DNA from: Halomontanus rarus
GTDB lineage: Archaea > Halobacteriota > Halobacteria > Halobacteriales > Natrialbaceae
NCBI RefSeq assembly: GCF_029338335.1
Contig: NZ_CP119800.1
DNA: 64,000 bases
Reading direction: 5' to 3' (one strand)
The notes beneath the pieces were generated by a model, which had not been told where the DNA came from, did not search any database, and saw only the letters and a list, made by a program, of their open reading frames with translations. The position numbers and the translations under genes were made by a program. How positions within the stretch are numbered: the first letter of the stretch is position 1; every line of letters begins with the position of its first letter. Shown here piece after piece: positions 27,740-36,816 of the stretch.

Positions 27740-29212
27740 CTACGCGCTTGTCGTGCTTTCGGACGAGTCGTTCGTCGACGATTCGGTCGCCGCAGTATCC
27801 GCTGTTTCCGCGGTATCGGTGGGAGAGGAGGTCTCCGCGTTCGTACTCGTCGTCTCGCCGTCGGTGTTCGGACTCACGTTGTCGGTGTTCGGAATCTCGT
27901 CGCCTGTATTCGGAGACCTATCGTCGGTATTCGGAGTCGGAGCCGTGCGATCCGTGTTCGGCTGCGACTGCGGCCGAGTTCCCGTCCCGGCCGTCGTCCG
28001 CGTCTCGTCTCCGACCGACTCGGAGTCAGTGCTGGACTCGGCCCGCTGAACCTCGACGACTCGGAGGGACGCGTCGACGTAGAGCGCGAGGACGTCACCC
28101 TCGAGTTCGACCACGACGCGGACGCAGAGCGGGTCGGTCGACAGCACGGATTCGGACCACTCGTGGCCGACGTTCCAGATCGGGCGGTCGCGAACGTCCT
28201 GTCCGTGATCGTAGTAGAACGAGACGATAGCCGGGTGCTGGAGCAAGGTGAGCGTGACCGGAGTACGGAGGTCGTGGCCGCACTGCTGGCACTCGAACGA
28301 CGCCTGGACGTGGTCGGCCAGTTCTTCCGGAAGGAGGTCTTCGACGACCGCCGACGTGGGGACGAGTGTCGTGTCGACGTCGCCGCTGCACTCCGGGCAG
28401 ACCCCATCGCGCATGAGCGCGAGTCGGTGGCGGTGGTAGCGGTCGAAGGCGTCGGGTACTCCCGTCGCCGGCGCGATCGGTGTCTCCATTACCGCTTCCG
28501 CCTTCGTCACCGCTTCCGTCTCCATTGCTGTTTCCGTATCCGGTTCGTCGGTCTCCGGGATCGCCTTCTCGCTCTCGTTCTCACCGTGTGCCACGAGCCC
28601 AGCCGGCGGAAACTGCAGACTCAACAGCGATCGATCGCAGCCGCGACAGGCGACCGTCACTACGTTGTCCGTCGACTGGGCCTCGAGCGCGTCCGCCTCG
28701 CAGAACGGACACGGCTCCGCGAGCGAAATCGGGGCGTGATCGACGCGGTGCGTGTACGCTCCCGTCGCGATCGCCCGCGCGATCTGCAGTCCAGAGTAGG
28801 TCAACTCGTAGCCGGACTCGGTCTTTCGGAGGTACGGCCCGACCAGTTGCTCGAGGTGGTAGGCGAACTGCGCCGACGTCTCGAGATCCGTCGTCTCGAA
28901 CAGTTCCGAGAAGGTCAGTCGAGTCCGGGTGTGATGGTCGACGTCGTCGTCACTGCCGTTCGTCCTCTGGTCATCGGCCCTGGCCTCGGCATCGGAATCA
29001 GCATCGACGTGCTCGAGCATCGTCTCGATGATCCCGATCCTAATTTCGTTGCCCAGTGCCTGAAAGGCGTCGCTCGGTTCGGATACCACGTCGGACGTGA
29101 CCGTGCCGGTCTCGAGTGCGGTGTCGGCGGATTCGACTGTGGGTGCAGTCGACGTCGAAGATTCCATCCCCCCGACTGAACCGTCGACTCCCGTATCTTC
29201 GTTCGAGGGCAT
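27740..29212 (-). CDS. ArsR-like winged-helix regulator with zinc-binding domain
   Basis: 490 aa. A winged-helix domain covers about 45-150 (FQALGNEIRIGIIETML, then SAQFAYHLEQLVG), interrupted by an acidic linker at 70-95. Two zinc-type knuckle pairs follow: CPFC with CRGC, and later CPEC with CQQC. The C-terminus (about 410-490) is a Thr/Asn/Asp repeat, with NTD-type units encoded by degenerate 18-bp DNA repeats at 27845-27960. This is a known haloarchaeal domain arrangement with no assigned target. Its 3' end converges with psmA, 17 nt apart. Confidence 0.83.
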   Translation of the reverse strand: MPSNEDTGVDGSVGGMESSTSTAPTVESADTALETGTVTSDVVSEPSDAFQALGNEIRIGIIETMLEHVDADSDAEARADDQRTNGSDDDVDHHTRTRLTFSELFETTDLETSAQFAYHLEQLVGPYLRKTESGYELTYSGLQIARAIATGAYTHRVDHAPISLAEPCPFCEADALEAQSTDNVVTVACRGCDRSLLSLQFPPAGLVAHGENESEKAIPETDEPDTETAMETEAVTKAEAVMETPIAPATGVPDAFDRYHRHRLALMRDGVCPECSGDVDTTLVPTSAVVEDLLPEELADHVQASFECQQCGHDLRTPVTLTLLQHPAIVSFYYDHGQDVRDRPIWNVGHEWSESVLSTDPLCVRVVVELEGDVLALYVDASLRVVEVQRAESSTDSESVGDETRTTAGTGTRPQSQPNTDRTAPTPNTDDRSPNTGDEIPNTDNVSPNTDGETTSTNAETSSPTDTAETADTAATESSTNDSSESTTSA

Positions 29213-29520
29213 TTGTTACAGGAGAGAGGGGGCCGAACGGCAAGTAAGTTCGGTCGTGCGAGACGTCGCGAGAAGCAGGGACGAGGGACGAGAGGAGAAC
29301 AGAGTCGAGACGAGTGAATCGAAAGCGGACCACTCGAGAAACGATTCCGACTGTCGGGCCCTGTTTCCGGGCGGCTCAGATCTCGATTCCAAGCAGTCCA
29401 GACCACGAGACCGGCGATTCAGGTCCGGCTCGGATCGATCCAGGTTCCGGCTCTGGTTCCGATTCTCGACGATTTCAGACGATCCAAGAGAAGATCCACG
29501 GCGTCAGTCGCGGGAAAACC
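29213..29520. other. Intergenic region between two leftward genes
   Basis: 308 nt between the orc1/cdc6 stop and the winged-helix/zinc regulator start. No coding sequence or strong repeat is apparent. Confidence 0.45.
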
Positions 29521-30726
29521 TCAAGCCTCGTCTGTCTCGACCAACACTTTCCGAACGACGTCCGGGTCCTCGAGCAACTGATGTTCGGTGTAGCTCCCTT
29601 CGGCGCTGCCGCCGCTGTGTCGTGATTGCTCGATGATGTCGAGGAAGGCGTGTTCTTTCAGGAGGTCGCGGACCCGTCGAAGCGAGAGGGTATCGGACCC
29701 CTCCTGACGACAGATTTCCTCGTAGACGTCGAAGATTTTGGTCGTTCGGAACCCGTCCTCGTCGGGGCGATTGAGCGAGAGAACTGCGAGCGCCTGAAGG
29801 ACGTACCGGGAGTGGGGCGTGGACCCGCGGATGAGTTCCCGGAACCGGTCAGTTTCCGCGCGCTCGCGGGCCTGCACGACGAACTCCTCGCGGACGGTCT
29901 TGCTTCCGTTCGACTGTGCGATCTCGCCGGCGTAGCGGAGGATGTCGATCGCCTTCCGGGCGTCACCGTGTTCCCGGGCGGCGAGGGCGGCCGCACGCGG
30001 GATCACCGACGGCTCGAGGACGTCGCCTTTGAACGCGTCGCTGCGCGCCTGCATGATGTCGCGCAACTGGTTGGCGTCGTAGGGCGGGAAGACGAACTCG
30101 CGCTCGCAGAGGCTGGACTTGACCCGCTCGTCCATCCGATCTTTGTACTTGATCTTGTTACTGATTCCGATGACGCCGATCTTACAATCGGTGAGTTTCC
30201 CTGCTTCGCCCGCGCGCGAGAGTTGCATGAGGATGTCGTCGTCGTCGAGTTTGTCGACTTCGTCCAGGATGACGAGGACGACGTCGTATTGAGAGTCGAG
30301 GACCTTCCAGAGGCGTTTGTAGTACGTCGAGGTACTGAGTCCCTTGTCGGGGATCTTGATCGCGGTCACCTCCGGGTCGTTGAGCGAATCGGCGATCGTC
30401 TGGACGGCCTGAGTCTCCGTGTTGTCCTGGGCGCAGTCGACGTAGGCGAACTTCGCGGTAACGCCTTCCTCACGTGCGACCCGGACGAGTTGAGCGGAGA
30501 TGTGCTTGGCACAGAGGGACTTGCCCGTCCCGGTCTTCCCGTAAATGAGGAGATTACTCGGGCTCTGCCCGAAGATCGCCGGATTGACCGCATTGGCGAG
30601 ATCCGAAATCTCGTCGTCCCGGCCTACGATTCGGCCCTCCTCCGGGAGGTGATTGATCTCGAGCAGCTCTTTGTTCTCGAAGATGGGATCCTCGCGGGTG
30701 AAGAGGTCGTCACCGGAACTCGGCAT
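29521..30726 (-). CDS. orc1/cdc6: Orc1/Cdc6 replication initiator
   Basis: Origin-binding AAA+ protein that recognises ORBs and loads the MCM helicase. 401 aa from ATG 30726. Walker A is GKTGTGKS, Walker B VILDEVDKL, followed by the sensor region GVIGISNKIKYKDRM; the C-terminal winged helix starts near residue 300 (SRYVLQALAVLSLN). A GTG at 30741 would add five residues but would overlap the first ORB, so I prefer 30726. The gene reads away from the origin; ORB 30736-30753 sits 10 nt before its start, implying autoregulation. Confidence 0.95.
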   Translation of the reverse strand: MPSSGDDLFTREDPIFENKELLEINHLPEEGRIVGRDDEISDLANAVNPAIFGQSPSNLLIYGKTGTGKSLCAKHISAQLVRVAREEGVTAKFAYVDCAQDNTETQAVQTIADSLNDPEVTAIKIPDKGLSTSTYYKRLWKVLDSQYDVVLVILDEVDKLDDDDILMQLSRAGEAGKLTDCKIGVIGISNKIKYKDRMDERVKSSLCEREFVFPPYDANQLRDIMQARSDAFKGDVLEPSVIPRAAALAAREHGDARKAIDILRYAGEIAQSNGSKTVREEFVVQARERAETDRFRELIRGSTPHSRYVLQALAVLSLNRPDEDGFRTTKIFDVYEEICRQEGSDTLSLRRVRDLLKEHAFLDIIEQSRHSGGSAEGSYTEHQLLEDPDVVRKVLVETDEA

Positions 30727-30735
30727 AGGTACAGA

Positions 30736-30753
30736 CACCACGTTTCCGGTGAA
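30736..30753 (+). repeat. ORB 1, next to the orc1/cdc6 start
   Basis: CACCACGTTTCCGGTGAA, 10 nt before the initiator ATG and over its probable promoter. Confidence 0.85.
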
Positions 30754-30811
30754 TATGCTTTACTGTTTGGATGAGGCGGCCGAAGTGGGTGAAGTGGTCG
30801 GAGCACACACA

Positions 30812-30829
30812 CACCACGTTTCCGGTGAA
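30812..30829 (+). repeat. ORB 2 with trailing half-sites
   Basis: CACCACGTTTCCGGTGAA followed by repeated GGTGAAAC units (to about 30845). Confidence 0.85.
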
Positions 30830-30875
30830 ACGGTGAAACGGTGGGGGTGGGGTCCAGTTGAAACGGGGGTTGTGG

Positions 30876-30895
30876 TTCACCGGAAACCTGGTGTG
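30876..30895 (-). repeat. ORB 3
   Basis: TTCACCGGAAACCTGGTGTG on the plus strand, one mismatch to consensus, opposite to ORBs 1 and 2. Confidence 0.85.
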
Positions 30896-31093
30896 GGGGT
30901 CGGGCGCGATCGGTTCGAGTGGAGAGGGATAGCAGACAGGAAATCGGTACAGAAGAACTGAAAAGCGGGTTCTGAAGCCTGAAAACGGATGTCGAAGGTG
31001 GGTGCGGAAAGCAGTGTAAAAGAGTGGTGTGGAACAGTAGAAACAGGGGGAAAGATCGTTCGTCGAGGGAGATTATCGATGGATTTCTGCGAA

Positions 31094-31113
31094 GAAGACG
31101 GATTTCCGGTGAA
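31094..31113 (+). repeat. ORB 4, degenerate
   Basis: Only the TTTCCGGTGAA half is conserved. Lies just left of the AT-rich core. Confidence 0.6.
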
Positions 31114-31164
31114 ATCACCGCTCAGCCGAAGAGTTACGGCTTTTCACTAGCCGAATGTATCAAT

Positions 31165-31240
31165 GGACTTTTCGCCGGTCTACTATATATGTATTACTAT
31201 CATCGATAGAGTTAGATGAGTACACTCTATATTTTCATCA
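31165..31240. other. AT-rich core, candidate duplex-unwinding element
   Basis: Includes the run tactatatatgtattactat and further A/T-rich sequence in an otherwise GC-rich chromosome, between opposed ORBs. Confidence 0.65.
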
Positions 31241-31424
31241 ACTGTTGGGAAATCAGTGAACTGCCCGTCGACGACATCGGAACTCTTCGAACTCACACCG
31301 CTATACGGTCTTTATACGGACTCTATGCAGCCTCTATTCCGGAAGATCGCTCACTGGTCCACCGTTATTGGTCCACCGTTCGTGATGACATCCCTCGAGA
31401 ATAGTATCCCTACGATTTCACCGT

Positions 31425-31444
31425 TTCACCGGAAACCCGGTGTG
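31425..31444 (-). repeat. ORB 5
   Basis: Perfect consensus copy, part of a 38-bp block (31416-31453) that is repeated exactly at 31613-31650. Confidence 0.9.
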
Positions 31445-31621
31445 TGCGCGCTCTGGGAATGCCGGTTTCAGCACCGCAACTGCGTATTTCGCTCTCACAG
31501 ATGCGAATTCTGGCGTTCGTCACCAGTTGGTGTTCCGTTCCCTCGTCAACCGACCCACTTTCACCCCACTTTCACCCCACTTTTCACCTCACTGATTCTC
31601 GCCCGGACCAGTTTTCACCGT

Positions 31622-31641
31622 TTCACCGGAAACCCGGTGTG
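31622..31641 (-). repeat. ORB 6
   Basis: Perfect consensus copy in the second 38-bp block (31613-31650). Confidence 0.9.
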
Positions 31642-31820
31642 TGCGCGCTCCAGTCACACGGGTCGTTCGAGTGTCCCACCCTCAATCGACGGTGATGACT
31701 CGTCTACTCCACTGCCTTCTCCCTCGAGTGGACTCTAGTCACGCGGACATTCTACCAATCGGACCTCCACACTGTTTCGCCGTCGAGAAATCCAACTGAA
31801 CGTTCCATATCTGCCGTCAG

Positions 31821-31840
31821 TTCACCGGAAATCCGGTGTG
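31821..31840 (-). repeat. ORB 7
   Basis: One mismatch to consensus (ATCC for ACCC). Confidence 0.85.
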
Positions 31841-31883
31841 CCTCTTCCCGATTACTCCGGTCCTCCTGCAGTCACCTGCTGCT

Positions 31884-31903
31884 TTCACCGGAAACCCGGT
31901 GTG
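31884..31903 (-). repeat. ORB 8
   Basis: Perfect consensus copy, the rightmost of the origin cluster. Confidence 0.9.
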
Positions 31904-32040
31904 TTTCTGACGATCCCGCGGTTCGTTTATCGAGCACTCGTCGGTCTATCCGCACTATTGCCGGCTCGTTCATCGTTTGGACCGATTCCAGCCGTCCGGT
32001 CCCGCGAAAGTCTACTGACAGTAGAACATCTACTACCGGA

Positions 32041-32223
32041 TCAATAATAGTAGAACTCGAGTTCGTGATCGCAGTTTTCACAGCGGGTCTCTTTTCCCTG
32101 TAGTCGGTTGGGATCGTTCCAGTCGAGCTCCTCGGTTCTGGTTCCGGTCGGGACCGACGCGCTCACCGTTGCGTCGCAGTGCGGACAGCCGACGTATAGC
32201 TGGGAGTGATTCGATTGGGACAT
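32041..32223 (-). CDS. Zinc-ribbon microprotein beside the origin, 60 aa
   Basis: 60 aa with two knuckles, CPHC (13-16) and CENC (48-51), and an aromatic C-terminus LEFYYY. It lies at the right edge of the origin region, reading toward it. Spacing of the cysteines is that of a zinc ribbon. Function unknown; location suggests but does not prove a link to replication. Confidence 0.75.
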   Translation of the reverse strand: MSQSNHSQLYVGCPHCDATVSASVPTGTRTEELDWNDPNRLQGKETRCENCDHELEFYYY

Positions 32224-32814
32224 ATCTCGGACGTTGGAGTAGCGGTGGAATAGTTATCGTCGCCGTACTCGGAGCTCGCCCGTCACACCGACGTTCAACG
32301 GTCGGATTTCGACCAGAAACTCTCCCGTTCACTCTGAAACCTCCTATTCACGGGTTCACGTCCGGTTCTGGCGTGTCCGTCCGGACTCGACTCCGATTTT
32401 CTCGTTTCGATGCTCTCGAATACCAGTTCACGACCGTTCTCAATCACGAACTGACCCTCGAGCGGGTGAGCGACGATCCGGCCGCAGTCGGGTGAAATCG
32501 AGTGCTGCGTTCGAGTAACTACTGACTATCAAATTCTACATAATCGTTTCTTATATACTGTGTTCGATACGACGAGATCCGACGACCGAATCCGTTTCTT
32601 CGTCCTGCTACTGATTTCGCTCTACAGTACCAGATCGAGCCCCGAACGTACTCCTCGTCGTCAGCCGTCGTCCATGGTCGGAATCGCAACCGGTTCGGCT
32701 TCGACGCCGTAAAACGATCAACTCGATACGTATGATTGGTCAATCTACAAGTGGCGGCTTCACCACCGAGGCCTATCCTACACGAAGCCATGTCTGTAGC
32801 CAGAAGATCGCCCG
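32224..32814. other. Intergenic region right of the origin
   Basis: 591 nt with no convincing gene. AT-rich stretch at about 32519-32565. Open frames across it (for example 32169-32495) have non-acidic, Arg/Ser-rich translations. Confidence 0.5.
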
Positions 32815-34029
32815 TCAGACGGGAAACACGACGTCGTCGAACTCGAAGAACGCCGTTTCGTAGCCGTCGTGGCGTGCGAGTTGCGGGTGCGAGTCGACGG
32901 AGACCAGGAGCCGATCACCACTTTCGAGCCCGTCGACACCGATCCCGTAGTGATGGCCGAACTCGTGGTCCAGTGTCTCTCTCAGCGGTCCCTCGTGTAC
33001 GACGGTATCGTCGCGTTCGACCTGTATCGACAGGGACATCAACGGGAGGATCACGTCGTTGTGTGGCGTTCGGGTGAAGATCGCGAGGTAGGTGCTGGTA
33101 TCGGTGTCGGCGTCCGGGCCCGAGTCGGCCCCAGCGCTAGCCGCACTGTCACCGCTCTCGAGAAGCCGATCGACCTCCGTTCGGAGGACCGAAATCGCCG
33201 CGTCAGCGCTCGATTCGGTGCCGAGATGCTCTCCCTCGAGTTCGTCGACCGCCGGTCCTCGCGACGTCGGCGGGTGACCGACGTCGTGATGGCCGCCGTC
33301 ACGGTGACTGCTGCCGTTACTGTGATTGGCTCCATCGCTGTGACTGCGGTCGTCATCTCCCGTGGCGTGCTCGCCGTGGTTCATCAACTCCAGAGCCCCT
33401 CCTCGTCCCCGGTCGTCGTAGTCGATCTCCTCGAACTCGAGGTCGTTGATATCGGATCGAGCGTACTCGAAGTCGATTTCGAAGGTCCGAGCCGACTCGA
33501 ACCGTCCCTCGAACGCACCGGTCGGCGTCGCACCGAGCGGTCCGACGCGGATTCTGGCGGTGTACTCGCCCTCGTCGGGCAGCTGAACGTTGTCGCCGTA
33601 GTGAAACCCCATCCGCTGGGAGAGCATCGGCCACGCGGTGGGTCGATCGACGGACGTGTCGTCCTGGAGGACCTCGAGTTCGACTTCCACCGGAAGGACG
33701 GTGTCTGTTTCGGGGTCCCAGACGGTGCACATGAGGTGCATCGTGTCGTCGGCGCCGACGGTGACGCGATTCGTCTCGTCGCCGGCGACGGTCCAGAAGC
33801 GGTGAGGGAAGGTGTAGGACAGTGCCACGGCGTACTCGCCGTCACTCCCCGTCCCGTAGCTGCCCATCGTCTCCCTCGAGGCGGGGACGTAGACGGCTTC
33901 GGGTCGGTCCTCGACCAGCGGCGGGTCGCGCCACGCCGACTGTTCTTCGAACCCGAGCCGCTCGAGGCAGCCCGCGAGTCCGATCGTCCCGGCGACGCCA
34001 GCCCCTCGAAGGAACCCTCGGCGGTTCAT
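32815..34029 (-). CDS. Tat lipoprotein, iron-transport-protein-like
   Basis: 404 aa. N-terminus MNRRGFLRGAGVAGTIGLAGC carries a twin-arginine motif and lipobox LAGC, so it is probably a lipid-anchored surface protein. The body resembles haloarchaeal proteins annotated as Fe2+ transport/P19-like: a YTFPHRFW strand, ADDTMHLMCTVWDPET, MGFHYGDNV and a late HHYGIGV. It has a His/Asp/Ser-rich insertion (about 225-255). Located next to SCO1, a thioredoxin and CcdA, which fits metal or redox handling at the cell surface. Function inferred. Confidence 0.72.
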   Translation of the reverse strand: MNRRGFLRGAGVAGTIGLAGCLERLGFEEQSAWRDPPLVEDRPEAVYVPASRETMGSYGTGSDGEYAVALSYTFPHRFWTVAGDETNRVTVGADDTMHLMCTVWDPETDTVLPVEVELEVLQDDTSVDRPTAWPMLSQRMGFHYGDNVQLPDEGEYTARIRVGPLGATPTGAFEGRFESARTFEIDFEYARSDINDLEFEEIDYDDRGRGGALELMNHGEHATGDDDRSHSDGANHSNGSSHRDGGHHDVGHPPTSRGPAVDELEGEHLGTESSADAAISVLRTEVDRLLESGDSAASAGADSGPDADTDTSTYLAIFTRTPHNDVILPLMSLSIQVERDDTVVHEGPLRETLDHEFGHHYGIGVDGLESGDRLLVSVDSHPQLARHDGYETAFFEFDDVVFPV

Positions 34030-34250
34030 TGTCGGGGGTTAGGAATGCGTGGAAAAACCCCTTCCGTTTCCGTTTCTGTTTCTGCTCCCGTTTCAGTCTC
34101 CGGTTCCAGTTGGCGAGAGGGGAAGGTCGACCTGCTCGACCCGTGAGAACCGACTCTCGAGCTCGTCGAAACCGACGTCGAGTCCCGGTCGAACCGACGT
34201 TCGAACACCGAACCAATGCACATTTCCTTGTTCGTTCCTACCCCTCTCGT

Positions 34251-35153
34251 ATGGAGAGGCGTACGTACCTGTCGTCGCTCGGGACTGCCGGACTCCTCGG
34301 GGCTGCGGGTTGTCTCGAGACGATTCAGGGTTCGAACGAGGACGAAAACGGAGCGGAGAGCACGCCCTGGGACGTCGACGAGAGCGCGGTCGTCCTCGAT
34401 CCCCCGGAGAGGCGCGGCCGTCCCTCTCACCAGATCTACGGTGACGAATTCCCGTCGTTTACACTCCCCGATCCGTTGACCGGAGAGTCGATCTCCGGCG
34501 ACCAGTTCGAGGGCGAACGGACGATCCTAATGACGTTCTTCTTCGCGTCGTGTCCCGACGGTGCCTGTCCCGCGCTCATTCAGCGACTCGTGCAGGCGCA
34601 GGTCGACGCCGCAGACCGGGGGTACCAAGACGACGTCGCCTTCCTCGCGATGACGTTCGACCCCGAACAGGACACCGCCGACGAACTCGAGGTCTACGCA
34701 GACGAGTTCGGTATCGACCTCGAGGCGGGGAACTGGCACTTTCTGCGCCCGGAGAGCTACGAGGAGGGGAAAGCGTTGCTCGACGACGAGTTCGGGATGC
34801 CGATCGAGCGCGTGGAACTCGATGAGGATGGCGACGATCAGAACCAGAGTCAGGAGCAGGATGGCGGGGACGATCACGACCACGGAAGCGACAACCACAG
34901 CCACGATCACGACGGCGAGGATGGAAACCACAGCCACGATCACGACGGCGAGGAAGTGGGGGAAGCGGGTGATGACGGGCACGAGCACGACCACGAATAC
35001 GACTTCACCCACTACAACCTGATCCTGCTGGTCAACGAGAACGGAATCGTCGAACGGTCCTATCCCAAGGCGACGCAGGTCGGGCCGGAAACGATTCTCG
35101 AGGACCTGCAGACGGTCGTCGAGGGAACGTCGGGAGGTGACGACGATGAGTAG
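34251..35153 (+). CDS. SCO1/SenC-family protein with His-rich insertion
   Basis: 300 aa. Begins MERRTYLSSLGTAGLLGAAGC, a Tat-like lipoprotein signal. The thioredoxin-fold domain has the copper-binding CPDGACP (CxxxCP form) and a distal His in DFTHYN, as SCO1 proteins use for copper delivery to cytochrome oxidase. Between the two lies a His/Asp-rich repeat loop (about 190-245, HDHDGEDGNHSHDHDGE type), a likely metal reservoir. First gene of a rightward redox set with a TlpA-like protein and CcdA. Confidence 0.88.
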   Translation: MERRTYLSSLGTAGLLGAAGCLETIQGSNEDENGAESTPWDVDESAVVLDPPERRGRPSHQIYGDEFPSFTLPDPLTGESISGDQFEGERTILMTFFFASCPDGACPALIQRLVQAQVDAADRGYQDDVAFLAMTFDPEQDTADELEVYADEFGIDLEAGNWHFLRPESYEEGKALLDDEFGMPIERVELDEDGDDQNQSQEQDGGDDHDHGSDNHSHDHDGEDGNHSHDHDGEEVGEAGDDGHEHDHEYDFTHYNLILLVNENGIVERSYPKATQVGPETILEDLQTVVEGTSGGDDDE

Positions 35154-35241
35154 TCCGGAGACGGCGATGAGTAGCTTGGATACGAACACCCGAAGTGACG
35201 ATACCGAAACCCACACGGGAACGGATCGACTGAATCCCTGA
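35146..35241 (+). CDS. 31-codon linker reading frame between sco1 and tlpA-like gene
   Basis: Short frame starting at an ATG that overlaps the SCO1 end by 8 nt and stopping one base before the thioredoxin ATG (TGATATG). Translates to a polar Ser/Thr/Asp peptide, MSSPETAMSSLDTNTRSDD and more. Its tight fit suggests translational coupling. Whether the peptide is functional is unknown, and it could be chance. Confidence 0.3.
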   Translation: MSSPETAMSSLDTNTRSDDTETHTGTDRLNP

Positions 35242-35242
35242 T

Positions 35243-35989
35243 ATGAGACGACGAGACCTCATCGCTGGCCTCGCGAGCGTCGGCGTGGTAGCGGGTGGTG
35301 GGATTCTCGTCACCCGAGGACCGCCCACGGACGAACTCGTCGACGATGCTGCAGGCGATGGCGATCGTGCCAGCGACGGCGACTCGACCGATCCAGCCGC
35401 CAACGAAACCGCCGACGCCGACGAAGACCCGGTCGAACTCGAGACCGTCGAGGCGACGGGGAGTGAGGATGGCTCGATCACCGTCCCGGAGTCGGGGCGG
35501 GTGACGTTCGTCGATTTCTTCGCGACCTGGTGTGCACCGTGTGAGAAACAGATGCCGTCGCTGGTCGAGGCGGCCGACCGCGTGCCCGACGAGGTTCGGT
35601 TTCTCTCGGTGACCAACGAACCGGTAGGACGGACGCTCTCCGAGGACGAACTTCGCGAGTGGTGGGACGACCACGACGGCGACTGGCTGCTCGGTGTCGA
35701 CCCGACCGCCGAGTTGAACATCCGCTACGGCGTCTCCGGATTCCCGACGGCCGTCGTGATCGACGCCGACAATCGCGTTCGCTGGTCCCACGAGGGTCTC
35801 GCTTCGACGGACGAACTCGTCGCACAGATCGAGGCTGCCCTCGAGGGTGAGGGCGGAAGTGAGGACGACGGGAACGAGGTCGAAACCGACGACACGGAAG
35901 ATGGAAACGAGACTGGTGGGGACGATACCGATACCGATACCGATGCCGATGCCGGGGACAACGCCAGCGCGGATGCCGAATCGACATGA
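35243..35989 (+). CDS. TlpA/ResA-like thioredoxin-fold protein
   Basis: 248 aa. N-terminal Tat-like signal/anchor MRRRDLIAGLASVGVVAGGG, acidic linker (30-85), then a thioredoxin domain with the active site FFATWCAPCEKQMPS and the cis-Pro loop SGFPTAVV. The C-terminus (210-248) is an Asp/Thr/Glu repeat from a hexamer-like DNA tract. With SCO1 and CcdA it forms an extracytoplasmic disulphide-reduction set for cytochrome or oxidase assembly. Confidence 0.9.
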   Translation: MRRRDLIAGLASVGVVAGGGILVTRGPPTDELVDDAAGDGDRASDGDSTDPAANETADADEDPVELETVEATGSEDGSITVPESGRVTFVDFFATWCAPCEKQMPSLVEAADRVPDEVRFLSVTNEPVGRTLSEDELREWWDDHDGDWLLGVDPTAELNIRYGVSGFPTAVVIDADNRVRWSHEGLASTDELVAQIEAALEGEGGSEDDGNEVETDDTEDGNETGGDDTDTDTDADAGDNASADAEST

Positions 35990-36050
35990 CCGTCGAGTGT
36001 GCGGCCAACCGAACACCCCACGAACACTGCAGACACCATTGACATCGCAA

Positions 36051-36725
36051 ATGATCGATCCGGAACTCCTCGCATCGGTGTCGTTCGCGTTCACACTCGG
36101 CGTCGCAACGTTCTTCTCCCCGTGTGCGTATCCGTTGCTGCCCGGGTACGTCGGTTTCTACGTCAGCCAGACCGAAGGGAAGCAGGCGACGCTCGGCGGG
36201 GCCATCTCCCGCGGTCTCGTCGCCGGCGTCGGCGTGCTCGCGACCTTCCTCGTCCTCATCGGGGCCGCGTTCGTCGTCGGCCAGGGCCCGCTCTCGAGAA
36301 TCGCCCTCTTCGAACCGATCATCGGCGGACTCCTCGTCGTTTTCGGCGTCCTCGTCGTCCTCGACCGGGCTCCGTCGGTGTCGATCCCGCTTCCCAAACG
36401 CCGCTCGAGCGTTCTCGGGTTCGGAATCTTCGGCGCCGGCTACGCGCTGGCCGCTGCGGGCTGTGTCGCGCCGATTTTCGTGCTCGCGATCGGCCACGCG
36501 TTCTCGTACTCGACGGTCCCCGCCGCGCTGATTCTGTCGACGTACGTCGGTAGCGTCGTCCTCCTGATGATCGCGTTGACCGTCGCGAGTGGAATGGGGA
36601 TACTGGCGAGCGCCGGTCGGTTCGCAGCCTACAGCGGGAGACTCGAGCGCCTCGCCGGGGGCCTCATGATCGTCGCCGGACTCGGACAGCTGTATCTGGC
36701 GATCTTTTACCTCGACGTGCTGTGA
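36051..36725 (+). CDS. ccdA: CcdA-type cytochrome c biogenesis/thiol-disulphide transporter
   Basis: 224 aa, six membrane helices. Conserved redox cysteines are in FFSPCAYPLLPGY (helix 1) and AAAGCVAPIF (helix 4). In the family it moves electrons across the membrane to extracytoplasmic thioredoxins such as the TlpA-like protein encoded 61 nt upstream. ATG 36051 matches the start of the first helix. Operon with the preceding gene is likely. Confidence 0.92.
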   Translation: MIDPELLASVSFAFTLGVATFFSPCAYPLLPGYVGFYVSQTEGKQATLGGAISRGLVAGVGVLATFLVLIGAAFVVGQGPLSRIALFEPIIGGLLVVFGVLVVLDRAPSVSIPLPKRRSSVLGFGIFGAGYALAAAGCVAPIFVLAIGHAFSYSTVPAALILSTYVGSVVLLMIALTVASGMGILASAGRFAAYSGRLERLAGGLMIVAGLGQLYLAIFYLDVL

Positions 36726-36816
36726 GACGGTGGTCTCTCGAGACGGTCTCGCCCTCGCCCTCGCCTGACGGTCCGTCAGTCCCGACTCTCTCGGTGGCTG
36801 TGAGTCTCACGACGAG

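Larger units (their letters stand above)
30727..32040. other. Replication origin (oriC-type region)
   Basis: About 1.3 kb without credible coding sequence, next to orc1/cdc6. It contains eight ORBs: three forward-type copies (one degenerate) and one reverse copy on the left, an AT-rich core at about 31165-31240, then four reverse copies on the right. Opposed ORBs around an unwinding element is the known haloarchaeal origin plan. A GTGAAACG half-site often follows the ORB. A short cccactttcac-type direct repeat occupies 31554-31594. Confidence 0.88.

Noticed and set aside
32169..32495. Open frame right of the origin
   Set aside because: Arg/Ser-rich translation with no homology, overlapping the zinc-ribbon promoter.
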